Assembly (NCBI GenBank): GCA_003598085.1
Contig: QZKU01000021.1
Coordinates: 1 to 15,065 of the forward strand
Length of the DNA stretch: 15,065 nt
From: Candidatus Abyssobacteria bacterium SURF_5
Lineage (GTDB): Bacteria > Abyssobacteria > SURF-5
Reading direction: 5' to 3'
The position numbers were made by a program, and so were the translations under genes. Under the pieces are notes generated by a model. It saw nothing but the letters and a program-made list of their open reading frames with translations. It had not been told where the DNA came from and did not search any database. Positions 1 to 6,768 of the stretch are shown here, in pieces (the first letter of the stretch is position 1; each line of letters begins with the position of its first letter).

Positions 1-7
1 GAAGGAG

Positions 8-36
8 ATGATACCACAAAAAGAGGCTATTGTCAA
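8..36 (-). promoter_or_regulatory. sigma70-like promoter directed leftward out of the window
   Basis: Read on the minus strand, TTGACA (31-36) is followed after exactly 17 bases by TATCAT (8-13), a 6/6 and 5/6 match to the -35 and -10 consensus. Transcription would start near base 1 and leave the window, so the gene it serves is not visible. A 16-bp palindrome lies 15 bp upstream of the -35 box. Confidence 0.55.
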
Positions 37-51
37 CCATAAATTAATATC

Positions 52-67
52 TTGAACTATAGTTCAA
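52..67. promoter_or_regulatory. 16-bp perfect palindrome, operator-like
   Basis: TTGAACTATAGTTCAA is a perfect inverted repeat in AT-rich non-coding DNA, just upstream of the leftward promoter at 8-36. Its size and symmetry fit a dimeric helix-turn-helix regulator. The regulator family cannot be told from the site alone. Confidence 0.4.
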
Positions 68-299
68 CAACTTTAATCGTCGGACAGTCTCACAGAGCCC
101 ATTTTTTATTTGTAAGTGCCTTATAAACAGTCACTTATAAGTACGCCCTCCCCAAGCACCGATCTTCTTTTCTCTTTCTCCGGCCTTTCCGTGTGGATAT
201 TCTACTGGACCGGATGATGATTATATATAAATAAAAGACACTATTTATACTGACGATAGATAAATATAAGTACCTAATATAAAAGGACTTACAGAAAAT
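68..299. other. AT-rich intergenic region with a short palindrome
   Basis: No convincing gene is present. The stretch contains ACTTATAAGT (133-142), a perfect 10-bp palindrome preceded by a near-repeat CTTATAA at 119-125, which together look like a second operator-type site. A pyrimidine-rich tract around 145-185 and a very AT-rich tract around 215-285 follow, with no further recognisable signal. Confidence 0.4.
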
Positions 300-320
300 A
301 AATAGGCTCTGTCCCTATTT
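300..320 (-). terminator. weak rho-independent terminator after the HAD gene
   Basis: On the minus strand AAATAGG (320-314) pairs with CCTATTT (306-300) across a 7-base loop, and the RNA then runs into a U-rich stretch (TATTTTC). The stem overlaps the stop codon of the HAD gene. The stem is AU-rich, so termination is likely modest. Confidence 0.4.
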
Positions 321-992
321 TTCGAGGTGCTTGAGGAACAAGGGTATGTCGGTGTAGTCTTTGAGGACGGGGGGTGGGTCGGATACGGCTGGTGGGGCGG
401 ATGGACAGATCATTATGAACGGGATCCCGAGGGTTTGGGCGGCGCGCATGTCCCAGATGGCGTCGCCGATGCTCACGATTTTTTGGAAATGTTTCACGTG
501 ATACGCCTCTTGTGCGCGGGATATGCACGTCCGAATGATTTCCTCGCGTGGGTGCGCGTCTGAGCCGGTGGCGATCGGGATGCCGTCCACGTCGAGACCC
601 GCTGCTTCAAGTTTAAATGAGGCTGCTTCTTGCCATGTGCCGGTCGCGATGGCAGGTTTCCATTCCGGGTGTTCTCTGAGAACCCGAATAACATTGGAGG
701 CGCCGTTTATTTCGTGAAAGAGAAGAGGGTTCTGCTGATGGCGTTCACGAAGATGCTGGACGAATGCATCTATCTGCTTTTGGACCTCCGCTCGGGTGGG
801 TTTTCTTTCGCTATGTCTCTCAAAAATCTCCTCAAAGACGGCGCCGTCGGTTGCGTGAAGGTAATTTTCCCAACGCGTGTCGATGTCCCGGATGGCGAAG
901 GCCTCGGCGGCAGCGCGAACAAAGCACGCCTCATCAACTGCGCTGGAATTGATCAGGGTTCCATCGATGTCAAAAATTGCAAGTTTGTGCAT
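315..992 (-). CDS. HAD-superfamily phosphatase (phosphoglycolate phosphatase-like)
   Basis: A 225-residue hydrolase of the haloacid dehalogenase superfamily. Visible motifs are motif I FDIDGTLINSS near the N-terminus (residues 7-17, nucleophile Asp8 and acid/base Asp10), motif II in PAIATGTW around residues 113-120, and motif III/IV SIGDAIWDMRAAQTLGIP around 174-191, which binds Mg. The helical cap between motifs I and II is of the C1 type, as in phosphoglycolate phosphatase and beta-phosphoglucomutase. The physiological substrate cannot be read from the sequence. ATG at 992 is preceded by AAGG at short spacing. The gene lies 211 bp downstream of the E2 gene on the same strand, but an extended -10 promoter at 1074-1082 suggests that it can be expressed independently, so membership in the dehydrogenase operon is doubtful. 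Confidence 0.88.
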   Translation of the reverse strand: MHKLAIFDIDGTLINSSAVDEACFVRAAAEAFAIRDIDTRWENYLHATDGAVFEEIFERHSERKPTRAEVQKQIDAFVQHLRERHQQNPLLFHEINGASNVIRVLREHPEWKPAIATGTWQEAASFKLEAAGLDVDGIPIATGSDAHPREEIIRTCISRAQEAYHVKHFQKIVSIGDAIWDMRAAQTLGIPFIMICPSAPPAVSDPPPVLKDYTDIPLFLKHLEK

Positions 993-1073
993 GTACCTTA
1001 ATTCCGAGGGTGAACGAGTCTATGAGATTTCTTGGGAGCGGATTTGCTCGCAAAGCAGGGCATCTCACGCAGG

Positions 1074-1082
1074 ATTATATCA
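1074..1082 (-). promoter_or_regulatory. extended -10 promoter for the HAD gene
   Basis: On the minus strand the sequence TGATATAAT forms a perfect extended -10 element (TGn-TATAAT, TATAAT at 1074-1079). No good -35 hexamer is present, as is usual for extended -10 promoters. It would give a leader of about 75 bases before the HAD start at 992. Confidence 0.45.
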
Positions 1083-1100
1083 AAAAACGAAACAGAGGAA

Positions 1101-1142
1101 AGCACGGGCTTCTTTTTTAATGCTATTCCGCCTCCCCGTGCT
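1101..1142 (-). terminator. long-loop inverted repeat after the E2 gene, possible terminator
   Basis: AGCACGGG (1101-1108) and CCCGTGCT (1135-1142) form a perfect 8-bp stem with a 26-base loop. On the minus strand the stem is followed by a U-rich run (TTTCC...GTTTCGTTTTTTG). The loop is larger than in classic terminators, so this is tentative. It separates the E2 stop at 1204 from the putative HAD promoter. Confidence 0.25.
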
Positions 1143-1203
1143 GCTGCTGTCCGACCTCGCCGTCGAACTCGCGCGACGTCTTGAACGGTTCGAGCGGCAA
1201 TCC

Positions 1204-2871
1204 TCAGGATTTTGCGTGCAGCGTTTCGGGTTTTTCGAGGAGCTCCCTCAGCTTGATGAGGAACTGCGTTCCGACGTAGCCGTCGACGACCCGGTGATCG
1301 CACGAGAGCGTGACGCGCATGAGGTTTTTCGGCCGGACTTGTCCGTCGACGACAACCGGTTCCTGCGCGAGCGCGCCGACTGCCAGGATCGCGCTCTGGC
1401 CGGGATCGATGATGGCGGTGAAATGGTCGATGCCGAACATGCCGAGATTGGAGACGGTGAAGGTCGCATTGGAGTACTCGTCGGGGCGCAGTTTCCTTTT
1501 GCGCGCGCGCTCGGCCTTGTCGCGCGCCTCGCGGGCGATGTCGGCGGCGGATTTGCGGTTCGCGTCCATGATGACGGGCACCACCAGTCCGTCGGGTGTT
1601 GCGGTCGCGATTCCGACGTTGATGCGCTTGTTGACGCGTACTTTCTCCTCGACGAAGGTGGAATTGACTTCCGGCACTTCCTCGAGCGCGAGGGCGGACG
1701 CTTTGACGATCAGGTCGTTATAACTGATTTTCTCCTCGTCCTTTTTGCCCTCGTTCAGTTTCTTGCGGAGCTCGACCGCGGCGTCCATGTCGATTGTCAT
1801 GTTCAGGTAGAAATGGGGGATGGTCTGCTTGCTGAGGGTCATGCGGCGCGCGATGGTTTTACGCATCAAGCTAAGTTCCTGGAATTCCTCGCCGCGCTCG
1901 TTGCAGCGGCGCGCGACATAGGCTTTGACATCGGTTTCGCGGATTCTGCCGTCGATGCCGGTTCCCCGCACCTCTTCGAGGTCGACCCCCTCTCGCTCGG
2001 CCAGGACGACGGCGAGAGGAGTCGCGCGCACTTCCCGCGCTTTTCGGAGCACCTCGATTTTTGCCGCGGGCCCCGCCTTTGCCTTTGCGGAGACGGCCTG
2101 TTCGATGTCGCGCTTGACGATTTCGCCGCCGGGGCCGGTGCCCGTGATCTGGGAGAGGTCGATGTCGTGCTTCTGAGCGAGTTCGCGGGCGAGCGGCGAG
2201 ACGGTTGCCTTTCCGGGGGCGCGTCTCGCGACGAATTTATCGATCGCGGTGCGCTGATCCATGTGAATGCTGACCGCCGGCTCCGGCCTGCGCGGCTTCT
2301 CTTTGAGTTCTTCGGCCCGCCGGCGCGCCTCCTCGGCATATTCTTTTCGGCGCTCCTCTTCTTCCCGCCGGTACCTCTCTTCTTCTTTTCGTTCTTCCTT
2401 TTTTCTTCTCTGTTCTTCCTCGCGCTTCCGTTTTTCCTCTTCGGTCGCTCGTTTTGCTTTCTCCTTCTCGGGGGCTTCGGCTTTTGCTTCTTCTTCCAGA
2501 ATCTCCTCGACGGCGGCGGATTCCTCCGGTTTTTCTTCTTCCTCCGCTTTCTCCGCTCGAGGCGGTCGTTCCGGTTTCGCCGGGTGGGCCTCCTCGGCGG
2601 GTGCCGCCGGTTTGCGTATTCCCTTCGCCTCTTCCTTTGAGCCGATGAGGCCGATCTTTTCGCCGACCTTGATGGTTTCGCCTTCTTCGGCCGTTATCTC
2701 GATGAGGATGCCGGTGTCGAAGGCTTCGACCTCGATATCGGCTTTATCGGTCTCCACTTCAAGGAGCAGCTCGCCCTCCTTGACCGGATCGCCCACCTTT
2801 TTCAGCCATTTGATGATGCGGCCTTCTTCCATCGTATCGCTCAGACGCGGCATGATAACTTCGGCGGCCAT
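1204..2871 (-). CDS. pdhC: dihydrolipoyl acyltransferase E2 with ER/K-helix linker and two subunit-binding domains
   Basis: A 555-residue E2 component of a pyruvate-type 2-oxoacid dehydrogenase complex; it transfers acyl groups from E1 to CoA. Domains in order: biotinyl/lipoyl domain, residues 1-77, with lipoyl Lys43 in ETDKADIEVEA; a long charged segment, residues about 100-195, almost entirely Glu, Lys, Arg and Ala; a first peripheral-subunit-binding domain, about 222-258 (VSPLARELAQ...GTGPGGEIVKRD); a second one, about 282-317 (ATPLAVVLAE...GTGIDGRIRETD); and the catalytic domain, about 328-553, with the active-site motif DHRVVDG (His526, Asp530). Most bacterial E2s have one binding domain and Ala/Pro-rich flexible linkers, so both the helix and the duplicated domain are odd. 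The ATG at 2871 has an AAGGAG site about 8 bases upstream. It lies 22 bp after the OsmC-like gene. The acyl substrate (pyruvate or acetoin) is not certain. Confidence 0.93.
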   Translation of the reverse strand: MAAEVIMPRLSDTMEEGRIIKWLKKVGDPVKEGELLLEVETDKADIEVEAFDTGILIEITAEEGETIKVGEKIGLIGSKEEAKGIRKPAAPAEEAHPAKPERPPRAEKAEEEEKPEESAAVEEILEEEAKAEAPEKEKAKRATEEEKRKREEEQRRKKEERKEEERYRREEEERRKEYAEEARRRAEELKEKPRRPEPAVSIHMDQRTAIDKFVARRAPGKATVSPLARELAQKHDIDLSQITGTGPGGEIVKRDIEQAVSAKAKAGPAAKIEVLRKAREVRATPLAVVLAEREGVDLEEVRGTGIDGRIRETDVKAYVARRCNERGEEFQELSLMRKTIARRMTLSKQTIPHFYLNMTIDMDAAVELRKKLNEGKKDEEKISYNDLIVKASALALEEVPEVNSTFVEEKVRVNKRINVGIATATPDGLVVPVIMDANRKSAADIAREARDKAERARKRKLRPDEYSNATFTVSNLGMFGIDHFTAIIDPGQSAILAVGALAQEPVVVDGQVRPKNLMRVTLSCDHRVVDGYVGTQFLIKLRELLEKPETLHAKS

Positions 2872-2893
2872 GAGTTCTCTCCTTCTTGGCGTG

Positions 2894-3322
2894 CTAGTCG
2901 AACACTTCTATGCTGTCCTCGATTGCAGGCTTCGACATGATCGTTCTGTGAACCGGACATTTTTTCGCAATCTCCAGCAGGCGGTTCTTTTGCTCATCGG
3001 TGATGTCCCCTCTGATCGTGATCTTGCGCGTAATCTTCTCGAGCCGCCTTTCCTCTTCCGTACAGTCGACGCAGTCGTCGCGGTAGGTTCGCTGGTGGTC
3101 GAGCTCGACGCTGACGGTTTCGATCGGGATTTTCTTTCTCTCGGCGTACATGAGCAGCGTCATCGCGGTGCACGCGCCGAGAGCGCTCAGAAGAAGATCG
3201 TACGGATTAGGGCCGAGGCCGTCGCCCTCGCCCATGGGTTCATCAACAATGAAGGAGTGTGGGTATGCGATCACCTGGTGCTGGAGGTTTTCGAGGTAGC
3301 GGACGGTGACTTTATTTCCCAT
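2894..3322 (-). CDS. OsmC/Ohr-family thiol peroxidase-like protein inside the dehydrogenase operon
   Basis: A 142-residue OsmC-family protein. These enzymes reduce organic hydroperoxides through a Cys pair in the cytoplasm. Both conserved cysteines are present: Cys51 in SALGACTAMTL and Cys122 in KKCPVHRT. A further CxxC (Cys84, Cys87 in RDDCVDC) is a feature of one OsmC-like subfamily and could be structural or redox-active. The start at 3322 (MGNKVTV) has AAAGGA about 8 bases upstream. A longer frame to 3391 would add 23 residues that do not look like the family. It lies between E1-beta (109 bp gap) and E2 (22 bp gap) on the same strand. Ohr and OsmC are known to be re-reduced by lipoylated proteins and dihydrolipoamide dehydrogenase, so a functional link to the neighbouring lipoyl-E2 is an attractive inference, not shown here. 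Confidence 0.9.
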   Translation of the reverse strand: MGNKVTVRYLENLQHQVIAYPHSFIVDEPMGEGDGLGPNPYDLLLSALGACTAMTLLMYAERKKIPIETVSVELDHQRTYRDDCVDCTEEERRLEKITRKITIRGDITDEQKNRLLEIAKKCPVHRTIMSKPAIEDSIEVFD

Positions 3323-3368
3323 GGCCGGTCCTTTCGCTTTGGGGTTAGAATCTTCCTCATGACATATG

Positions 3369-3382
3369 CCTTTGCGCAAAGG
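3369..3382. promoter_or_regulatory. 14-bp perfect palindrome between E1-beta and the OsmC-like gene
   Basis: CCTTTGCGCAAAGG is perfectly self-complementary and lies in the 109-bp gap upstream of the OsmC-like gene. It could be an operator that allows separate control of that gene, or a processing hairpin. No convincing -35/-10 pair was found beside it. Confidence 0.3.
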
Positions 3383-3431
3383 TGATGACACGGCTTTGAA
3401 GAGTCTGTTCCTGTCGGTGATTCTTACCCGG

Positions 3432-4418
3432 CTAAGCGCGGGTCAACATCTTTTTTACGGCGAAGACCACGTCGTCAACCTGTGGGATGGCGCTGTGCTC
3501 GAGGTGCTTCGAGTACGGCATCGGTATGTCGGCGCCCGCGACTCGCACAACGGGCGCATCGAGGCTGTAGAAGGCGCGCTCGCCGATCGAGGCGGCGATT
3601 TCGGCGCCGACTCCGCCGGTGCGGCAATCTTCCTCGACAATGACGAGCCGCCCGGTTTTCTCGACCGACCTGGCGACGGCGTTGATGTCAAACGGCTTCA
3701 GCGTGCGCGGGTCTACGACCTCCACGCTTATACCGTCTTCCTTTTCGAGTTTTTCAGCCGCCTCGAGCGAGATATGCACCATGCGGGACCACGTCACGAT
3801 GGTGAGATCGCTGCCTTCGCGCTTGATGTCTGCCACTCCGAGCGGAACCAGATAATCCTCGACATCGGGGACCTCACCCTGCATTCCGTAGAGGGCTTCA
3901 TGTTCGAGGAAGATGACCGGATCGTCGTCGCGGACCGAGCTCTTGAGCAGGCCCTTTGCGTCGGCCGGCGTGGACGGCATGACCACTTTCAGGCCGGGCG
4001 TGTGCACGAAATGGGCCTCGAGGTTCTGTGAGTGCTGTGCGCCCAGTTGATGGCCGGAGCCGCCGGGAGCGCGAATCACCATCGGAATCGGGAATTGGCC
4101 GCCCGACATATAGTAGAATTTTGCGGCGTGGTTGATGATCTGGTCCATCGCGAGGAGCGAGAAGTTGACGGTCATGAGCTCGACGATCGGTCTGAGGCCC
4201 GCCATCGCCGCCCCGATACCCGCGCCGACTATCACTTCTTCGGAAATGGGGGTATCAATGACTCGATCCGGGCCGAACTCCTCGAGCAGTTTTGCCGTCA
4301 CCCTGTAGGAGCCCCCCCACACGCCCACTTCTTCGCCCATGAGGAAGACATTCGGGTCGCGCCGCATTTCCTCCGCGTGCGCGTCTCCAAGCGCTTCTCG
4401 ATATCGCATCACAGCCAT
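3432..4418 (-). CDS. pdhB: 2-oxoacid (pyruvate) dehydrogenase E1 beta subunit
   Basis: A 328-residue E1-beta (transketolase-like pyrimidine-binding plus C-terminal domain). With E1-alpha it forms an alpha2beta2 thiamine-diphosphate decarboxylase that loads acyl groups onto E2. Diagnostic stretches are FLMGEEVGVWGG (26-35), DTPISEE (55-61, Glu60 being the ThDP-activating glutamate), IRAPGGSGHQLGAQHSQ (115-131) and, near the C-terminus, PMPYSKHLE. I chose MAVMRYREAL at 4418. It begins one base after the E1-alpha stop and has GGGGA upstream within the E1-alpha tail, consistent with translational coupling. An upstream ATG at 4436 (MRGNSD) and one at 4487 are possible but overlap E1-alpha. Close relatives include acetoin dehydrogenase AcoB, so the substrate is inferred. 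Confidence 0.93.
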   Translation of the reverse strand: MAVMRYREALGDAHAEEMRRDPNVFLMGEEVGVWGGSYRVTAKLLEEFGPDRVIDTPISEEVIVGAGIGAAMAGLRPIVELMTVNFSLLAMDQIINHAAKFYYMSGGQFPIPMVIRAPGGSGHQLGAQHSQNLEAHFVHTPGLKVVMPSTPADAKGLLKSSVRDDDPVIFLEHEALYGMQGEVPDVEDYLVPLGVADIKREGSDLTIVTWSRMVHISLEAAEKLEKEDGISVEVVDPRTLKPFDINAVARSVEKTGRLVIVEEDCRTGGVGAEIAASIGERAFYSLDAPVVRVAGADIPMPYSKHLEHSAIPQVDDVVFAVKKMLTRA

Positions 4419-4419
4419 G

Positions 4420-5382
4420 TCAGAATTTCCCCGCATATACGTGTTCGCACACGGCCGCGTCGGGCGGAAATTCGGATGCGTCGGCAAACTCGATCGCGTC
4501 GTTCACGATTTTTTCCACCTCGTCGGCAATCGCTTTATCCGCTTCATCGCTGAGGATGCCGTCGGCCTTCAATTTGTTCCGCATCCGGATGATCGGATCG
4601 CGCAGTTTCCATTGTTCCACTTCTTCTTTTGTGCGGTAGACCTCCGGATCGGCCACTGAATGGCCGCGGAAGCGGTACGTCTTCGTTTCGATCATCTCCG
4701 GCCGTTTGCGCGTGCGGACACGTTCCGCCGCCGCTTTCGTCGCCTCGTACACCTCGATAACATCCATACCGTCGATGATCTGCCAGTCCATGTTGTAGCA
4801 GGCGGCGCGCTTGCCGAGGTCTTCAATCGAGGAGGCCTTCTCCACCGGGGTCCCCATGCCATAGCGGTTGTTCTCGCAGAAGAAGAGAACCGGCAGGTGC
4901 CACAGCGATGCGAGGTTGAAAGACTCGTGAAAGGCGCCCTCGTTGACGGCGCCGTCGCCGAACATGCACAACACTATCTGGTCACCTTTTCGGTAGTTGA
5001 CGGCAAGACCCGCCCCGACCGCGATCGGCAGGTTTCCGGCAACGATCGCGTTGCCGCCCAGGAATCTCTTTTCCCGGCTGAAGATGTGCATCGAACCGCC
5101 CTTGCCCTTCGAGATGCCCGTCTCCTTTCCGAACAATTCGGCCATGATCAATTTCGGCTCGATCCCCTTCATGAGGGCCTGGCCGTGCTCGCGGTAGCCG
5201 GTGGTCACGTAATCATCGTCGCGGATAGCGCTTATGGCGCCGACGCCGTTGGCCTCTTCGCCTATATATAAATGAAGAAAGCCCGATATTTTGGCTCGCT
5301 GGTACATTTGCCCGGCTTTCTCCTCAAACCGGCGTATGAGCACCATTTTCCTGTACAGATCGATTTTCAACTGGTCATTCAA
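4420..5382 (-). CDS. pdhA: 2-oxoacid (pyruvate) dehydrogenase E1 alpha subunit, TTG start
   Basis: A 320-residue E1-alpha that binds thiamine diphosphate. The ThDP motif is clear: GDGAVNEG at 142-149 and, about 26 residues on, ENN at 170-172. The family signatures YREHGQAL (63-70) and GKGGSMH (93-99) are also present. The length matches the short heterotetrameric PDH and acetoin dehydrogenase type. The start codon is TTG at 5382, preceded by a very strong GGGGGAGGAG site about 5 bases upstream. The nearby ATG (5378) is out of frame. It is the first gene of the minus-strand cluster E1-alpha, E1-beta, OsmC-like, E2. No E3 gene is in the window, so E3 must come from elsewhere. PDH is more likely than acetoin dehydrogenase because no acetoin regulator is nearby, but the evidence is weak. 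Confidence 0.93.
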   Translation of the reverse strand: MNDQLKIDLYRKMVLIRRFEEKAGQMYQRAKISGFLHLYIGEEANGVGAISAIRDDDYVTTGYREHGQALMKGIEPKLIMAELFGKETGISKGKGGSMHIFSREKRFLGGNAIVAGNLPIAVGAGLAVNYRKGDQIVLCMFGDGAVNEGAFHESFNLASLWHLPVLFFCENNRYGMGTPVEKASSIEDLGKRAACYNMDWQIIDGMDVIEVYEATKAAAERVRTRKRPEMIETKTYRFRGHSVADPEVYRTKEEVEQWKLRDPIIRMRNKLKADGILSDEADKAIADEVEKIVNDAIEFADASEFPPDAAVCEHVYAGKF

Positions 5383-5433
5383 GAAAGCTCCTCCCCCAAA
5401 ACATGGAAATACCTCGCCGTCCGCTTACCAAAA

Positions 5434-5462
5434 AGAATAACAAAGCTTGACAGAAATGGCAA
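5434..5462 (-). promoter_or_regulatory. possible promoter for the E1-alpha operon
   Basis: On the minus strand TTGCCA (5457-5462) is followed after 17 bases by TATTCT (5434-5439). These match the consensus at 5/6 and 4/6 positions. It would give a leader of about 45 bases ahead of the TTG start at 5382. It is a moderate match only. Confidence 0.4.
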
Positions 5463-5481
5463 TCCGCGAGAGATTTCCTCA

Positions 5482-5509
5482 TTGACAAATATTGCGGATA
5501 ATATATAAT
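5482..5509 (+). promoter_or_regulatory. consensus sigma70 promoter for the propeller/pseudopilin operon
   Basis: TTGACA (5482-5487) and TATAAT (5504-5509) are both perfect hexamers separated by 16 bases. The predicted start near 5516 leaves a leader of about 78 bases before the ATG at 5595. It lies back-to-back with the minus-strand promoter of the dehydrogenase operon, so the two transcription units share this 212-bp divergent region. Confidence 0.65.
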
Positions 5510-5594
5510 AAATTCACCTGCACTAATCCATGTTGCTGCATTTCCGTCCCCGAGGGGTTGATTCCAGGTCACGCGAAAACAGAGCTCTTCGCTG

Positions 5595-6749
5595 ATGAAA
5601 AGATGGTCGTTGGCTGTCGGAATATGTTGTTTTATTGCTGCAGCGGGCATCGTCGTGCTCCGCAGGAATGAAAACCCGTTCGTTCCCAGCGATAAGTGGC
5701 GGCTTTCAAATGAAGAATATCATGGGACAGTGCTCTTCCCGGTCTTTTCCCCCGATGGCGAAAAGCTCTTTTTCCGGGTACGGAATGAATCCGGAACATT
5801 CGGCACACTCGATACTTATGTTTACCTGCTGGAAGAGAAAACGCTTCGCAAATTGAATCTTCCTGAAACAAGCGGATGGATTGGATGCACGCCGGATTCG
5901 CTCCACCTCTTCTACACGATGGCGCGGCCTCATAACCGGTATTTTTACGACAGTTACGTTTACAGCGTCGACTCTGATTCCGTTGTCGAGAAGCACAAGC
6001 TCATGTGGGGCGGCTGGCAGCGACCCTATTCGCCCGACGGGAAGTGGCAGCTATTTGCGAACCAGATGAAGGAGTACCTGTACATGAAGCTGGTCGGAGA
6101 GCCGATCTGGGTGCAGTTGCCGGACATCTTGTACAAAGGGATTCCGTATTGGAGCGGTGATGGCAAGAGTATTCTTTGCGTTTGTTCCGACAAGAGGAAA
6201 ATAGTCAAATATGATATTGAAGGCGGGTTCCTGAGCAAACTGCTCGAATACGATGATTTTGAAGTCAGGCCACTACTCTACCCCTCTCCTTATGCCAATG
6301 AAGCCATTGTGCTGACCTCTCGAAAACTGAAAGAATATTTCCCCGTTGTGTTGCGGAAAATGGACATCGATAGCGGGCAAATCACGTATTCATTCGACAG
6401 CGCATTGGATCCCGAGGGCAATGCAATCGGCGCTGTATATTTTCCTCCTCAGAAGAACCGGCTTTATTATTCCACCAATCAGTACACGGTGGAAGGGGAA
6501 CTGAAGGGGGAACCGCCGAAAACGGTTATTCTTGATACGGCATCAGGCCAGACGGAAACGCTTCTTTCCAAAGAGCATGTTCCCCGAGCATACTGCAGCC
6601 TGCGCGACGCTTTTGCGGTTACTTTAAGGAAAGACGTCAAGGTTCTGTATTTGTTCGATGTAAAAACGAGAAATCTGGAGCGAATTTTTCCGCCGGCGAC
6701 CGCGGCGCAATCTCCAAAAGACAGGAGCCGAAGCGGCGCTTTTCCGTGA
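5595..6749 (+). CDS. membrane-anchored PD40/TolB-like beta-propeller protein of unknown function
   Basis: A 384-residue protein, not recognised as a named family. The N-terminus (residues about 5-22, [17 protein letters not shown]...) is a single hydrophobic anchor or uncleaved signal; there is no proper lipobox. The remainder should lie outside the membrane. It carries repeated motifs typical of WD40-like/PD40 blades: [10 protein letters not shown] (51-60), [10 protein letters not shown] (99-108), [10 protein letters not shown] (145-154) and [10 protein letters not shown] (186-195). This supports a beta-propeller that binds protein or polymer rather than an enzyme with a visible active site. 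The Shine-Dalgarno match is weak. The next gene starts 19 bp downstream on the same strand and encodes a pseudopilin-like protein, which suggests a shared envelope or secretion role. That role is inference. Confidence 0.75.
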   Translation: MKRWSLAVGICCFIAAAGIVVLRRNENPFVPSDKWRLSNEEYHGTVLFPVFSPDGEKLFFRVRNESGTFGTLDTYVYLLEEKTLRKLNLPETSGWIGCTPDSLHLFYTMARPHNRYFYDSYVYSVDSDSVVEKHKLMWGGWQRPYSPDGKWQLFANQMKEYLYMKLVGEPIWVQLPDILYKGIPYWSGDGKSILCVCSDKRKIVKYDIEGGFLSKLLEYDDFEVRPLLYPSPYANEAIVLTSRKLKEYFPVVLRKMDIDSGQITYSFDSALDPEGNAIGAVYFPPQKNRLYYSTNQYTVEGELKGEPPKTVILDTASGQTETLLSKEHVPRAYCSLRDAFAVTLRKDVKVLYLFDVKTRNLERIFPPATAAQSPKDRSRSGAFP

Positions 6750-6768
6750 GAGGCACGAGACAAGAGGG

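Noticed and set aside
877-2640. A 587-codon plus-strand open frame opposite E2
   Set aside because: It is antisense to a clear E2 gene. The poly-Phe/Leu/Ser stretches are the mirror of the Glu/Lys/Arg-rich linker, and no domain is recognisable.
2267-3385. A 372-codon plus-strand open frame across the E2 start and the OsmC-like gene
   Set aside because: Low-complexity Ser/Arg/Phe composition, antisense to two well-supported genes.
3366-4553. Plus-strand open frames opposite E1-beta
   Set aside because: Antisense shadows caused by codon bias; the real family motifs are all on the minus strand.
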